A stretch of DNA of 64,000 bases from Pseudomonas sp. UMAB-08 (GTDB lineage Bacteria > Pseudomonadota > Gammaproteobacteria > Pseudomonadales > Pseudomonadaceae). Made by a program: the position numbers and the translations under genes. The notes beneath the pieces were generated by a model. The model was not told where the DNA came from. It did no database searches and was given only the letters and a program-made list of their open reading frames with translations. Within the stretch, counting starts at the first letter, position 1, and every line of letters begins with the position of its first letter. The DNA lies in NCBI RefSeq assembly GCF_900095225.1, contig NZ_LT607416.1:110976-174975 (forward strand), in the 5' to 3' direction. This document shows positions 45,359 to 53,837 of the stretch, piece after piece.

Positions 45359-47085
45359 CAGATCAGCACCTCGTCGGTCCGGGAAACGCACACTTTGAGC
45401 ACTTCCTCGACGCTGGTCAGTCCGGCCAGCGCATAGTCCAGCGCGCAGGCGGCGAGGGGCCGATAGTGGGGGCTGCTCAGGGCTGCGTCGGCGAAGCCCT
45501 GGGGGTCGTTGCGACGCAGCATGGCGATCATGGTCTCGTTCATTTCCAGCAGTTCGAAGACCCCCATCCGCCCGGAGTAACCCGTGTTGTGGCAGTGGTT
45601 GCAGCCGGACCCACGCTGGAAGTTGCGCCCGCTCAGTGAGGCGCCATACAGGGCCTCCAGCCACACCATCTGGCGCACCTCGGGCACGTGGGTCTCCCGA
45701 CAGTTTTCGCACACGCGACGGATCAGCCGCTGGGCCAGTACGGCGCTCAACGCGGTGGCGACCAGAAATGGCTCGACGCCCATGTCAACCAAACGCATGG
45801 CTGACGTCGGGGCATCGTTGGTGTGCAACGTCGAGAGCACCAAGTGGCCGGTCATCGCGGCACGCAGCCCGATCTCGGCGGTTTCCTGGTCGCGCATCTC
45901 GCCAATCAGGAGGATATCCGGGTCCTGACGCAGGGCGGCGCGCAGCACGCGGGTGAAGCTGAGGTCGATCTTTGCGTTGACTTGGACCTGGTTGATCCGT
46001 GGCAGCCGGTACTCCACCGGGTCTTCCACGGTGATGATTTTCTTCTGCGGGCTGTTCAATTCGCTGAGCCCGGCATACAGCGTGGTGGTTTTGCCCGAGC
46101 CGGTAGGACCGGTGACCAGAATCAGGCCGAAGGGGCGCTGCAGCAGTTGGCGAAACCGCACCAGCATCTGCGCCGGCATGCCGCCAGCGTCGAGGCTGGT
46201 AATGCCGTGAGTCTGGTCAAGCAGACGCATCACCACCGACTCGCCGAACTGCACGGGCATGGTCGACACGCGTACATCGAGGGTGTGGTTCTTGACCCGG
46301 ATATTGAAGCGCCCGTCCTGGGGCAGGCGCTTTTCGGAGATATCCAGACCGGACATGATTTTCAAGCGCATGACCAGGGCCGAGGCCACCCGCGCCTCTT
46401 TCATGACATGCTCGTTGAGCACCCCGTCGATACGCTGACGAATGCGCAAGATGCCATCGCCGGGCTCGATATGAATATCCGACGCCTGCATCTGCACCGC
46501 GTCTTCAAACAGCGTTTGTAGGAGGCGCACCACCGGCGCTTCGCTGTTGTTGTCGGCACCCAGGACAGACAGGTCGAAGTCACTGTCCTTGAGTTCACCT
46601 TCCAGCTCGCCGGCAATCGAGTTGATCTCGCTGGTGCGCCGATACAGCATGTCGAGGGCGGTCAGCAGCTCAGACTCGCGGACCACGGCAGGCTGTACGG
46701 TGGTCTTCAGCAGGCGGTCCAGTTCGTCGAGGGCGAACAGGTCGAGCGGGTCGCTCATGCCCACCAGCAGGCCATCGCCCTCACGCGAAAGAACGATGAC
46801 GCGGAAGCGTCGTGCCACGGCTTCCGGCAGGGCCTGGACCAGGTTTTTGTCGAACTTGAAATGCTTGAGTTCGATGAAGGAGATGTTCAACTGCTCGGAC
46901 AGTGCCGTCAGCAGGCGCACTTCATCGATGAAACCGAGGTCGACTACGGTACGACCCAGCTTGAAACCGGTGCGTTTTTGTTCCAGCAAGGCGCGCTGCA
47001 ATTGAGCATCGCTGATCAGGCCGGCCTCGATCAACAGGTCACCCAGGCGCACCTTGCGCTGACGTATATCTTCTTTATTCATCAT
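45358..47085 (-). CDS. mshE: MSHA assembly ATPase MshE (PilB/GspE family), c-di-GMP-binding type
   Basis: 575-residue hexameric cytoplasmic ATPase that powers pilus extension. N-terminal MshEN domain with two tandem motifs: RLGDLLIEAG (13-22) ... Q36, and LGRTVVDLG (43-51), the pattern shown in Vibrio MshE to bind c-di-GMP. Walker A GPTGSGKTTT, Asp box and Walker B DPDILLIGEMRDQETA are intact, followed by HLVLSTLHTNDA and a zinc-type tetracysteine (CENC...CNHC). No PilT-type retraction gene accompanies it. Confidence 0.93.
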   Translation of the reverse strand: MMNKEDIRQRKVRLGDLLIEAGLISDAQLQRALLEQKRTGFKLGRTVVDLGFIDEVRLLTALSEQLNISFIELKHFKFDKNLVQALPEAVARRFRVIVLSREGDGLLVGMSDPLDLFALDELDRLLKTTVQPAVVRESELLTALDMLYRRTSEINSIAGELEGELKDSDFDLSVLGADNNSEAPVVRLLQTLFEDAVQMQASDIHIEPGDGILRIRQRIDGVLNEHVMKEARVASALVMRLKIMSGLDISEKRLPQDGRFNIRVKNHTLDVRVSTMPVQFGESVVMRLLDQTHGITSLDAGGMPAQMLVRFRQLLQRPFGLILVTGPTGSGKTTTLYAGLSELNSPQKKIITVEDPVEYRLPRINQVQVNAKIDLSFTRVLRAALRQDPDILLIGEMRDQETAEIGLRAAMTGHLVLSTLHTNDAPTSAMRLVDMGVEPFLVATALSAVLAQRLIRRVCENCRETHVPEVRQMVWLEALYGASLSGRNFQRGSGCNHCHNTGYSGRMGVFELLEMNETMIAMLRRNDPQGFADAALSSPHYRPLAACALDYALAGLTSVEEVLKVCVSRTDEVLI

Positions 47086-47088
47086 GGT

Positions 47089-48525
47089 TCACCGAGCTCC
47101 CAGTGCTGTCGCGCGTTCACTGGCGAAGCGTCGTGCGCTGTCATCCAGCGCTTGCCCTTGCTGGGCCAGACGATAATGGCGAGCCGCCGCAGCCGATTGG
47201 TCCAGGCGCTCCAGAGCGATTGCCAGGCCTAACTGCCAAGTCGCCTGGTCAGGCCGTAGTGTGATCATCTGCTGATACAACGAAGCGCTCTTTTGCCACT
47301 GCGCGGTCTGCTGGTAGCTGGCCGCGAGCAACGCGTGATACGTGAGTTCCTGCGCCAATGGCGGAGGGTTCTGCTCCAGCGTTGCGACCGCGCCGCGTGC
47401 ATTGCCGGATTGCAGTTGCGACCGTGCCAATAGCAGGCGCAACTCGCTGTCGTTCGGCCACTGTTTCAGCTGCAGCGGTAACCACGTCAGCAGCAATGAT
47501 GATTGGCCGTTGGCCAGGTAAGCGCGGGCCAGACCGTGCACGACATCCAGATCGTTCCCACGTGACAGTTGCAGGGACTGAAGCTCACGGACAGCCCGTG
47601 GATAGTCACCGCTCCGCAGGGTTTGCAACGCTTGAGCCAGAGCGTCCGGCTGGTAAGGCACGATCTTCATCTGTGGCGGACCGCTGGCAGAGAGCGGCTT
47701 TACCACCGGGATGACGGCAGGTCGGGGTCTCGCCTCCGCAGACGGTACCCGCGCATTGGCCCATGCCGGCAGCGGTGACTCTGCGGTCTCTGAATCGACC
47801 GTTGTCGCGTCAGTGGCCGGACTGTTTTCCATATCGCCCACCCTGTCCGAGGCGTCGGTCTGCGATGCCTTTGCCGACATAGGCACTTCGACCCACAACA
47901 GCCAATGATCGCCGGCGGGCTCAAGTCGATCGCGCACGTGCAGGTTGTCACCCAGACCGACCAGCAACACCTGCACGCCCTGACCCTGACCCTGTACTCG
48001 CCAAGACAGGCTGCGTCCGTCGCGCTGCACCCGGCCTTGGGGCATGTCGGCTGCAAGCTGTGTGCTCAATTGCGCCCCAGGGAGGCTGAGGGTTACGGAA
48101 CCGCTTTGATCAATGCGTTGATACGCCACTGACTTGTCCAGCAGCAGTTGCAGGACCAGGCTGCGGCCATCGTTCTGAGGGAGCACTTCCAGAATGTGGG
48201 TCGAAGCGACGGGTGCAGGACCTGGAGTCACAACGGGCGCTACCGGTGCCGGCACTGGGACAGGGGCCGCAGGCGCGATGGGCATTGCCGTTACGCTGTG
48301 CGGCAGTGCGGGTGATTCAAGCAGGCGGTCTATCAGCACACCCAATGGCAGTCCGATCAGGATGATCAGCGCCAGTCCAGTCAAGGCCGTGCGGACGCGT
48401 TGAAAGCGCTTGCGACGGGCAGCCCCGGCCTCATCCACCGCCCACAGGCCGTCCAGCCTGAGTCGTTCGGTTGGCGCAGCGCGGCGCCTCTCAAGGTTGC
48501 GCAGCATGTCGTTGACCAGGCTCAT
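47089..48525 (-). CDS. mshN: MSHA biogenesis protein MshN (TPR protein)
   Basis: 478-residue single-pass protein: short cytoplasmic part, membrane helix at about 48-68 (ALTGLALIILIGLPLGVLI), a Pro/Ala/Val-rich linker, an AMIN-like beta region (about 105-205) and C-terminal TPR repeats (about 290-470). Likely a periplasmic scaffold linking inner-membrane and secretin parts. Overlaps mshM by 4 bp; mshE follows 3 bp later. Confidence 0.87.
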   Translation of the reverse strand: MSLVNDMLRNLERRRAAPTERLRLDGLWAVDEAGAARRKRFQRVRTALTGLALIILIGLPLGVLIDRLLESPALPHSVTAMPIAPAAPVPVPAPVAPVVTPGPAPVASTHILEVLPQNDGRSLVLQLLLDKSVAYQRIDQSGSVTLSLPGAQLSTQLAADMPQGRVQRDGRSLSWRVQGQGQGVQVLLVGLGDNLHVRDRLEPAGDHWLLWVEVPMSAKASQTDASDRVGDMENSPATDATTVDSETAESPLPAWANARVPSAEARPRPAVIPVVKPLSASGPPQMKIVPYQPDALAQALQTLRSGDYPRAVRELQSLQLSRGNDLDVVHGLARAYLANGQSSLLLTWLPLQLKQWPNDSELRLLLARSQLQSGNARGAVATLEQNPPPLAQELTYHALLAASYQQTAQWQKSASLYQQMITLRPDQATWQLGLAIALERLDQSAAAARHYRLAQQGQALDDSARRFASERATALGAR

Positions 48526-49436
48526 ACCAGCATCTCCCCGTACTGAATCAGCCCGAAGCCGACAGCAGCGGCCAACAACAGCGAGAGCATTACAATCCTC
48601 CGGCGCGACGAGTACGGGGCCGGCAGGACGCTGTCGGTATCTTGCATGGCACGGTGCACATGCCTTTGCGTGACCTGTTTGCGCCCCTCGCCATAGGCCG
48701 CCATCAGCGCCTTGTTCGCCAGGATATTGAGCAGTCGCGGGATGCCACCGCTGTCGTGCACCAAGCGGCGCACTGCGGCCCTGGAAAATAGAGGCTCGCC
48801 CCGGTAGCCAGCCACGGCCAGGCGCTCAGTCAAATACCGGGTCGTGTCTTTCAGGTCTAGAAGGCGCAGACGATAAGAAAACGTGATGCGTTGGCGCAGT
48901 TGGCGCAGATCGTTGCGCGCCAGGGTGACATCCAGTTCCGGTTGGCCGAACAGGACCACTTGCAGGAGTTTGGCTTGCTCGGTTTCCAGATTGGTCAGCA
49001 GTCGGAGCGCTTCCAGGGTCCCGATTGGCAGCCCTTGAGCTTCGTCGATCAATAGCACCGTGCTTTTACCGGCCGCCGCCAGCTCGATCAAACGCCGCTG
49101 CAAAAGCTCCAGCACACCTTGGGTATCAAGCTCTTCAATGCCGCTGATGTGCAGCTCGCGGGCCACCGCTTGGCGCAGGCCGCTCGGGCTCATGCCTGGG
49201 TTGGGCAGGTAGGCCAACTGATAGCGTTCGCTGTCCAGTTGCTTGAGGAGGGCGCGGCAGATCAGCGTCTTGCCGGTGCCTACCTCGCCAGTGACTTTGA
49301 TAAAGCCTTCACCCTCGCCAAGCGCCACGTGCAGCATATTAAGGCAGGCCTGATAAGGCGCCAGCTGGACCAGAAACTCGGTATTGGGGGTCAGGGCGAA
49401 CGGTTTCTCGCGCAGACCAAAGTAGGCTTCGTACAT
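48522..49436 (-). CDS. mshM: MSHA biogenesis ATPase MshM (ExeA-like)
   Basis: 304-residue AAA-type ATPase. Walker A VTGEVGTGKTLICRALL, Walker B TVLLIDEAQGLP, sensor region VVLFGQPELD, then IPRLLNILANKALMAAY typical of the ExeA/GspA group, and a C-terminal membrane helix (VMLSLLLAAAVGFGLIQ). Probably helps place the secretin through the peptidoglycan. 4-bp overlap with mshN. Confidence 0.9.
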   Translation of the reverse strand: MYEAYFGLREKPFALTPNTEFLVQLAPYQACLNMLHVALGEGEGFIKVTGEVGTGKTLICRALLKQLDSERYQLAYLPNPGMSPSGLRQAVARELHISGIEELDTQGVLELLQRRLIELAAAGKSTVLLIDEAQGLPIGTLEALRLLTNLETEQAKLLQVVLFGQPELDVTLARNDLRQLRQRITFSYRLRLLDLKDTTRYLTERLAVAGYRGEPLFSRAAVRRLVHDSGGIPRLLNILANKALMAAYGEGRKQVTQRHVHRAMQDTDSVLPAPYSSRRRIVMLSLLLAAAVGFGLIQYGEMLV

Positions 49437-49440
49437 GGCC

Positions 49441-51099
49441 TTACTTGAGTTCCTTGAAGGTCTCTGCGGTTTTACGCAGTTCGCCCAGCCAGACTTCGTC
49501 GTTCACCACCTGCGGCCGCATGAGAATCACCAGCTCGCTTTTGTTCAGTGATTTGCGCTGCTGCTTGAACAGGTTGCCGATGATCGGCAGTTTGCTGGCC
49601 CATGGAATATTGGCATCGGTGTCGTTGCTGTTGTTTTGAAGCAAGCCACCGATCACCACCACCCGGCCACTGCGGGCGCGCACGATGGAGTCGGACTGAC
49701 GGGTTTCAGACAGGGCCAGCGGCAGGTTCAACACCGTGTTCGTGCCCAGAGTGATGATCTTGTTCTGATCGGTAACGCGGCTAACCGTGGGACGTACATG
49801 CAGGGTCACGGTGTCGTTCTGATCGATCTGCGGTGTGACGTCCAGCGAGATACCGGAAAAGAACGGGGTCAGGGTCACGTTCTGGGTCGGCTGGGTGACC
49901 CCGGCGACCGTCGTGGTGCCTGATTGTGATGACACGTCGGTGACAAAAAACTCGTCGGTGCCGACCTTGATCACGGCCTTCTGGTTATTCAGTGTGGAAA
50001 TTCGCGGGCTTGAAAGTACGCGCACCTCGCCTTGGGTTTCCAGCAACTGGATCAACCCGTTGAAATTACCCGCACTGATCGTACTGCTGAATACGCCGCC
50101 AATACCGGTGGGGCCGGTCAGCGCTGCGCCCGCCAGACTCGTGCCTATATCGCCACCCAGCTGGTCCCAGCTAATCCCGGCCTGAAAGCCTTTGGACAGG
50201 GTCACTTCGAGAATCTTGGTTTCCAGAATCACTTGGCGCTGGAGGTTACGTTGTGCCTTTTCCAGAAAACGCGCGACGTTTTCCTGGTCGGCACTTTTGG
50301 CGCGGACCACCAGCAGGCTGGCCTGTGGGTTAACCACAACACTGTTACCTGGCTCGTCACCCACCATCACTTTCACGACATCGCCGACTTCCTTCCAGAA
50401 GTCGGCGTCACTGACGGTGGTCACCTGGCTGGCATTGAGGGTGGACGCCTGCCCATTGCTGCCATTGCTGCCGCCATTACTCCCGTTGCCATTGCCGCCG
50501 TAGCTACCGTTTCCACCACTGTTGTTGCCGTTACTGCCGTTATTCCCCTGGTTATTATTGTTACTGGTCATCTGGCCTGCGCTGACGCGGGTGTCGGACT
50601 TACCGAAGCGCTGCAAATTCAGATAATTGAGGTCATAACTGCGAGTGATCACACTGTTCGGCAGGATTTGATAGCCGTAGCTGGTGCGGCGAAAATCATA
50701 GCCATAGGTGTCTCGTACTGCGCTAAGCACTTCTTCGAGCGTGACCCGGTGCAGGCTGAAGGTGATATTGCCGGTGACGTCCGGATGCACCACCAGGTTC
50801 TGCCCGGCACCTTGCATCAGGCTCAGGAAGAAGTCGCGAGCGGGCATGTCCTTGGCCGATACGTCGAAACGCGGATCGTTCGAAGAGGGGCCTTGCGGGG
50901 AGTAAGCGGGTATCAGTGCGGCTTGCACCGATGGGGGAGGCGCGACCTGCTTTTGTGCTTGTTGCAGGCTTTCGTTGAGCAGCCGGTTGCTCTGGTCATA
51001 GAGCACCTGGTCGCCACTGTTGAACGTCTGGCAGGCGTTTAACAGGCACACCAGACCAAGGAGGCCTGGGCCCGACAAGAACTTCATCATGGGCATCAT
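49441..51099 (-). CDS. mshL: MSHA secretin MshL
   Basis: 552-residue outer-membrane secretin forming the pilus exit pore. Lipoprotein signal with LLNAC (Cys23), STN-like domain (about 84-150), an Asn/Gly/Ser low-complexity insert at 179-217, N-domain with VKVMVGDEPGNSVVVNPQ, and the secretin core (about 290-535) with VLSSPRISTLNNQKAVIKVG and VVVIGGLLQN. Overlaps mshK by 4 bp; mshM follows 4 bp after its stop. Confidence 0.93.
   Translation of the reverse strand: MMPMMKFLSGPGLLGLVCLLNACQTFNSGDQVLYDQSNRLLNESLQQAQKQVAPPPSVQAALIPAYSPQGPSSNDPRFDVSAKDMPARDFFLSLMQGAGQNLVVHPDVTGNITFSLHRVTLEEVLSAVRDTYGYDFRRTSYGYQILPNSVITRSYDLNYLNLQRFGKSDTRVSAGQMTSNNNNQGNNGSNGNNSGGNGSYGGNGNGSNGGSNGSNGQASTLNASQVTTVSDADFWKEVGDVVKVMVGDEPGNSVVVNPQASLLVVRAKSADQENVARFLEKAQRNLQRQVILETKILEVTLSKGFQAGISWDQLGGDIGTSLAGAALTGPTGIGGVFSSTISAGNFNGLIQLLETQGEVRVLSSPRISTLNNQKAVIKVGTDEFFVTDVSSQSGTTTVAGVTQPTQNVTLTPFFSGISLDVTPQIDQNDTVTLHVRPTVSRVTDQNKIITLGTNTVLNLPLALSETRQSDSIVRARSGRVVVIGGLLQNNSNDTDANIPWASKLPIIGNLFKQQRKSLNKSELVILMRPQVVNDEVWLGELRKTAETFKELK
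50449..50565 (-). repeat. Asn/Gly/Ser low-complexity tract in mshL
   Basis: About 39 residues composed almost wholly of Asn, Gly and Ser (for example NNNNQGNNGSNGNNSGGNG), encoded by short irregular AAT/AAC/GGC/AGC repeats. It forms a flexible linker between the STN-like and N domains and is a likely site of length variation. Confidence 0.85.
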
Positions 51100-51434
51100 C
51101 GGCTCGGTTGTATAACGGATTTAGCCAGGCGAAGAAGTTCGCGCTTGCCCTTGCGTTCAATCAAAACAGTCTGGGGATAGATAGCCAGTACGCGGCCATC
51201 GGCATATTCGTCACCGACGCGTAGTGTTTGGCCATTGATGACCGCGCGGCTGCCTTGGGCGCCCAGCAGGATGGCCTGCAGCACTGGAGTTTGAGTCTTT
51301 TCATCCGTACGGGCTGGCGCGAGGCTGGCCGGTGGCTGAGTCGGATCGAGGGGGATTTCGATGCTGGCCTGGGCCATCGCGCCATACAGCAGCACACTCG
51401 CTAGAAGAAATCTAAACACCGATCCACCCCGCAT
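51096..51434 (-). CDS. mshK: MSHA biogenesis protein MshK
   Basis: 112-residue exported protein: signal peptide (cleavage near AQA-SIEIPLDPTQPP), then VLQAILLGAQGSRAVINGQTL and GKRELLRL, resembling the PilP/GspC periplasmic fold that contacts the secretin. Overlaps mshJ by 23 bp and mshL by 4 bp. Confidence 0.83.
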   Translation of the reverse strand: MRGGSVFRFLLASVLLYGAMAQASIEIPLDPTQPPASLAPARTDEKTQTPVLQAILLGAQGSRAVINGQTLRVGDEYADGRVLAIYPQTVLIERKGKRELLRLAKSVIQPSR

Positions 51435-52089
51435 AACGGCTCAAGGTATACAGCTGCAGGCTGATCTGTGCGTGCGCTGCCCCGGCCTCGCCGACCCGAT
51501 AGTCGAGGCTGTCCCAGTTCAGTTTCCACTGGGTGCCCTGGATCGCTTGCAGGTAGCGCAACAGGTCGAAGTACCCTCCCTGTAACTTCAGGTTCACCCC
51601 ATGCCGATACAGGACAACGGCGCTGGCCTGACCCTTGGCCTTCGTTGTCGGGGCTGGGTCGGTCGAGGGGACTTCGACGGGTGTACTGAAACTCTCCAGG
51701 CTCAGCAGTTGCAGACCCGGCTGGGCTTTCAACAGGTCTTCAAGTACCGCGCGCATTTTGCCCGGGGTGATCAGCTCGCCCGTGTTGTGGTCGATCTGCT
51801 CCAGCAACTGCGCGCTGTCCGTCGAAGCCAGGAGCAGGGCGCGGTTGTAGGGGATATTGGGGTCGGCTTCAAGGGCCGCACGCAGCTTGGCCAGAGCGGT
51901 CGCGGCTTCAACCCGATGCGCTTCGGCAGTCTGATAGTCAGCCGTCTGCTTGACCAGGCGGGCGCCCAGCGGGTTACCGAGCAGCACCAGATACAGGGTG
52001 CCGCACAGCGCCAGACCGACCCCGCAGGCCAGCCATTGCTCTCGCGGGGCCAGGGTCTGCCAGCGCTGCAACCATTTGCTCGTGTTCAT
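51412..52089 (-). CDS. mshJ: MSHA biogenesis protein MshJ (PilO-like)
   Basis: 225 residues: one membrane helix (about 19-37), a coiled-coil stretch (about 45-75) and a ferredoxin-like periplasmic domain with VNLKLQGGYFDLLRYLQAIQ, as in PilO/GspM. Part of the inner-membrane alignment complex with MshI and MshI2. 4-bp overlap with mshI2. Confidence 0.86.
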   Translation of the reverse strand: MNTSKWLQRWQTLAPREQWLACGVGLALCGTLYLVLLGNPLGARLVKQTADYQTAEAHRVEAATALAKLRAALEADPNIPYNRALLLASTDSAQLLEQIDHNTGELITPGKMRAVLEDLLKAQPGLQLLSLESFSTPVEVPSTDPAPTTKAKGQASAVVLYRHGVNLKLQGGYFDLLRYLQAIQGTQWKLNWDSLDYRVGEAGAAHAQISLQLYTLSRYAGWIGV

Positions 52090-52691
52090 GGGCTGTCCTT
52101 TGGATCGGTAGCCCGTGAGGACAGGTCGAAATGCAGCAGTTGATCGTCGCCACGTTGCACATCGAAGCGTGCAAATTCACGCCCCTTGAATACCGCGCTC
52201 TGGCCCAGGCGCTCCAGGTACTGCGGCAGCATTTGTTGGTGCTGGCTGAAACCCTGCAGGCGCATTTGGGTGCCGCCTTCGCGCAAGGAAATAGCGTTTA
52301 GCCACAGGCCACTGGGTGGGTGCTGTGCCGCCAGAGCCGCTAACGGCGCAACAAAGCCGATGCGCTGCTGGCGCGCCACGACGTCCAGATAGCTGACCAG
52401 GCGCTGCAGTGCGCGGTTTTGCGCATCTATATCGGCCAGACGCAATGGCAGTTGGGGATCGAGTGTCGGTTGGACGAAAGAGGCTTTGGCGTCTTCCAGC
52501 TGGCGTAGCTGCTGTTGTTCCAGGGTTTGGGCCTGAGTCAGACGTTCAGCGCCTGCATACAGGTGCCATCCCTGCCAAACGCCATGACACAGACAGAGCA
52601 GCACCAGCACGGCAAGGCCAGCCAGTAGCTGGGGTTTTTGCGGTCCGTGGCGTGCGTTTTTTTCTACCTGATAAAGGTTGAGGTTCTGCAT
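52086..52691 (-). CDS. mshI2: MSHA biogenesis protein (PilN-like)
   Basis: 201 residues with the PilN-type start MQNLNLYQVE, a membrane helix at about 22-42 and a periplasmic domain containing NAISLREGGTQMRLQG. The conserved N-terminal NLY segment should bind the PilM-like MshI. One-base contact with mshI (stop and start share a base). Confidence 0.85.
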   Translation of the reverse strand: MQNLNLYQVEKNARHGPQKPQLLAGLAVLVLLCLCHGVWQGWHLYAGAERLTQAQTLEQQQLRQLEDAKASFVQPTLDPQLPLRLADIDAQNRALQRLVSYLDVVARQQRIGFVAPLAALAAQHPPSGLWLNAISLREGGTQMRLQGFSQHQQMLPQYLERLGQSAVFKGREFARFDVQRGDDQLLHFDLSSRATDPKDSP

Positions 52692-53605
52692 CAGGAAACC
52701 GTCTGGCGCAGAGCTGCACCGACGGCTGCCATGCAGTGAGCCTGCATCTGTTCGTCCAGTTCAGCCGCGGGTTGCCCGCTGAACAATTCGCGCAGGTCGA
52801 GGGCCTGCAGTTTGACGGTCAGTCCATTACCCAGCGCTTGCAGTGCGGCTTCGCCATCGCGCTTCATGGGCAGTAACAGCAGGCGATTAATGTGCCCCTT
52901 GCCTAACTGGCTTTCGAAATAGTCAAGGGAACGCTGGATCTCCAGGGTGGCGGAAGAAAAATCCTGGCCAGCCTGTTCCAGTCCATGCTCAATGACGCGC
53001 GCCATATACAGATCCGCGCCATGCTGCACGCAGATCAAGCCCTCGCTGGAACGCAAGCGCAGCAGTGCGATGTTCAGATTGTCGGCACCGGCCAACAGGC
53101 CAAGATTGCGAAATGCCATTTCGGTAACGTCGATGCTGACCAGATTGAGACCGGCCTGCTTGATCAGCTTGGCCCACTCCTGCATGCGCGCTTTATTGAG
53201 TACGGCGCAGTAGGCCATGCGCGAGCGGCCACGGTAGGCATCTTCGGGCAGGGCAAACGCGTCAACGACGACGTCTTCAAGGGGTTCACTGATAAGGTCT
53301 TTGATGCGCCAGCGCATGGCGGCGCCCAAGTCTTCAGCGGGGACATCGGGGCTGTCGAGAAGCAGCATCTGGTAGGCAGCAGGGTGCAGCACAAGGTTGA
53401 CCGGCAAGCCGCCAAGCCCTGATTCGTCGACCATATTTTTCAATACGGCGGGTTGCTGTTCTGGCGCGGCTACGCGGAAGCTACAGTTGAGCAGGCGTGG
53501 AGCTTCGCCTTGGCTTCTCTGTATATGGGCTAGAGCTATTCCATTTGGACCTGTCTCTACACCCACCAAACCGCGCGCTGTGGTTTTACTTCTTGGAAAC
53601 CACAT
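52691..53605 (-). CDS. mshI: MSHA biogenesis protein MshI (PilM-like)
   Basis: 304-residue cytoplasmic actin-like protein of the PilM/GspL-N family. It opens GLVGVETGPNGIALAHI (phosphate-1-like), with AMRWRIKDLISEPLEDVVVDAF and VSIDVTEMAFRNLGLL in the middle. First gene of the locus; mshH (csrD-like), which precedes mshI in Vibrio, is absent. Weak GAAG ribosome-binding site. Promoter candidate at 53676-53703. Confidence 0.86.
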   Translation of the reverse strand: MWFPRSKTTARGLVGVETGPNGIALAHIQRSQGEAPRLLNCSFRVAAPEQQPAVLKNMVDESGLGGLPVNLVLHPAAYQMLLLDSPDVPAEDLGAAMRWRIKDLISEPLEDVVVDAFALPEDAYRGRSRMAYCAVLNKARMQEWAKLIKQAGLNLVSIDVTEMAFRNLGLLAGADNLNIALLRLRSSEGLICVQHGADLYMARVIEHGLEQAGQDFSSATLEIQRSLDYFESQLGKGHINRLLLLPMKRDGEAALQALGNGLTVKLQALDLRELFSGQPAAELDEQMQAHCMAAVGAALRQTVS

Positions 53606-53675
53606 TAACTTCTGATCTCTTTACCTGGCGAGGTGCGCCAGTACCACTCGATACACAAAAAAACTAGCCGGAAAG

Positions 53676-53703
53676 ATGTTATGTACAGGGAGCATGATGT
53701 CAA
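53676..53703 (-). promoter_or_regulatory. Sigma-70-type promoter of the msh operon
   Basis: On the minus strand, a perfect TTGACA (53698-53703) is followed after 16 bp by TAACAT (53676-53681). It would start transcription about 65 bp before mshI. The -35 box lies inside the palindrome at 53693-53715. Confidence 0.55.
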
Positions 53704-53715
53704 AAAGATATCATG
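53693..53715. promoter_or_regulatory. Palindrome over the msh -35 box (candidate operator)
   Basis: CATGATGTC-N5-GATATCATG, eight of nine positions symmetric, centred on an A5 spacer and covering the -35 hexamer. Binding here would block or control the MSHA operon. Regulator not identified. Confidence 0.5.
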
Positions 53716-53837
53716 TATTGTAGGACGATCATAATACTTAGATGGGCGGTCCTAAAACTGCGGTTTCGGGCAGCATTACCGGCGATCAGTTCCTTGCTGG
53801 TTGGCATAAAAAATGGCATTTACGTGGCAGAAAGCGA

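Noticed and set aside
45290..45712. 140-codon frame overlapping the end of mshE
   Set aside because: Its upstream part is an out-of-frame shadow of mshE; only the last 22 codons, which lie in the mshE-mshG gap, were kept as a possible mini-gene.
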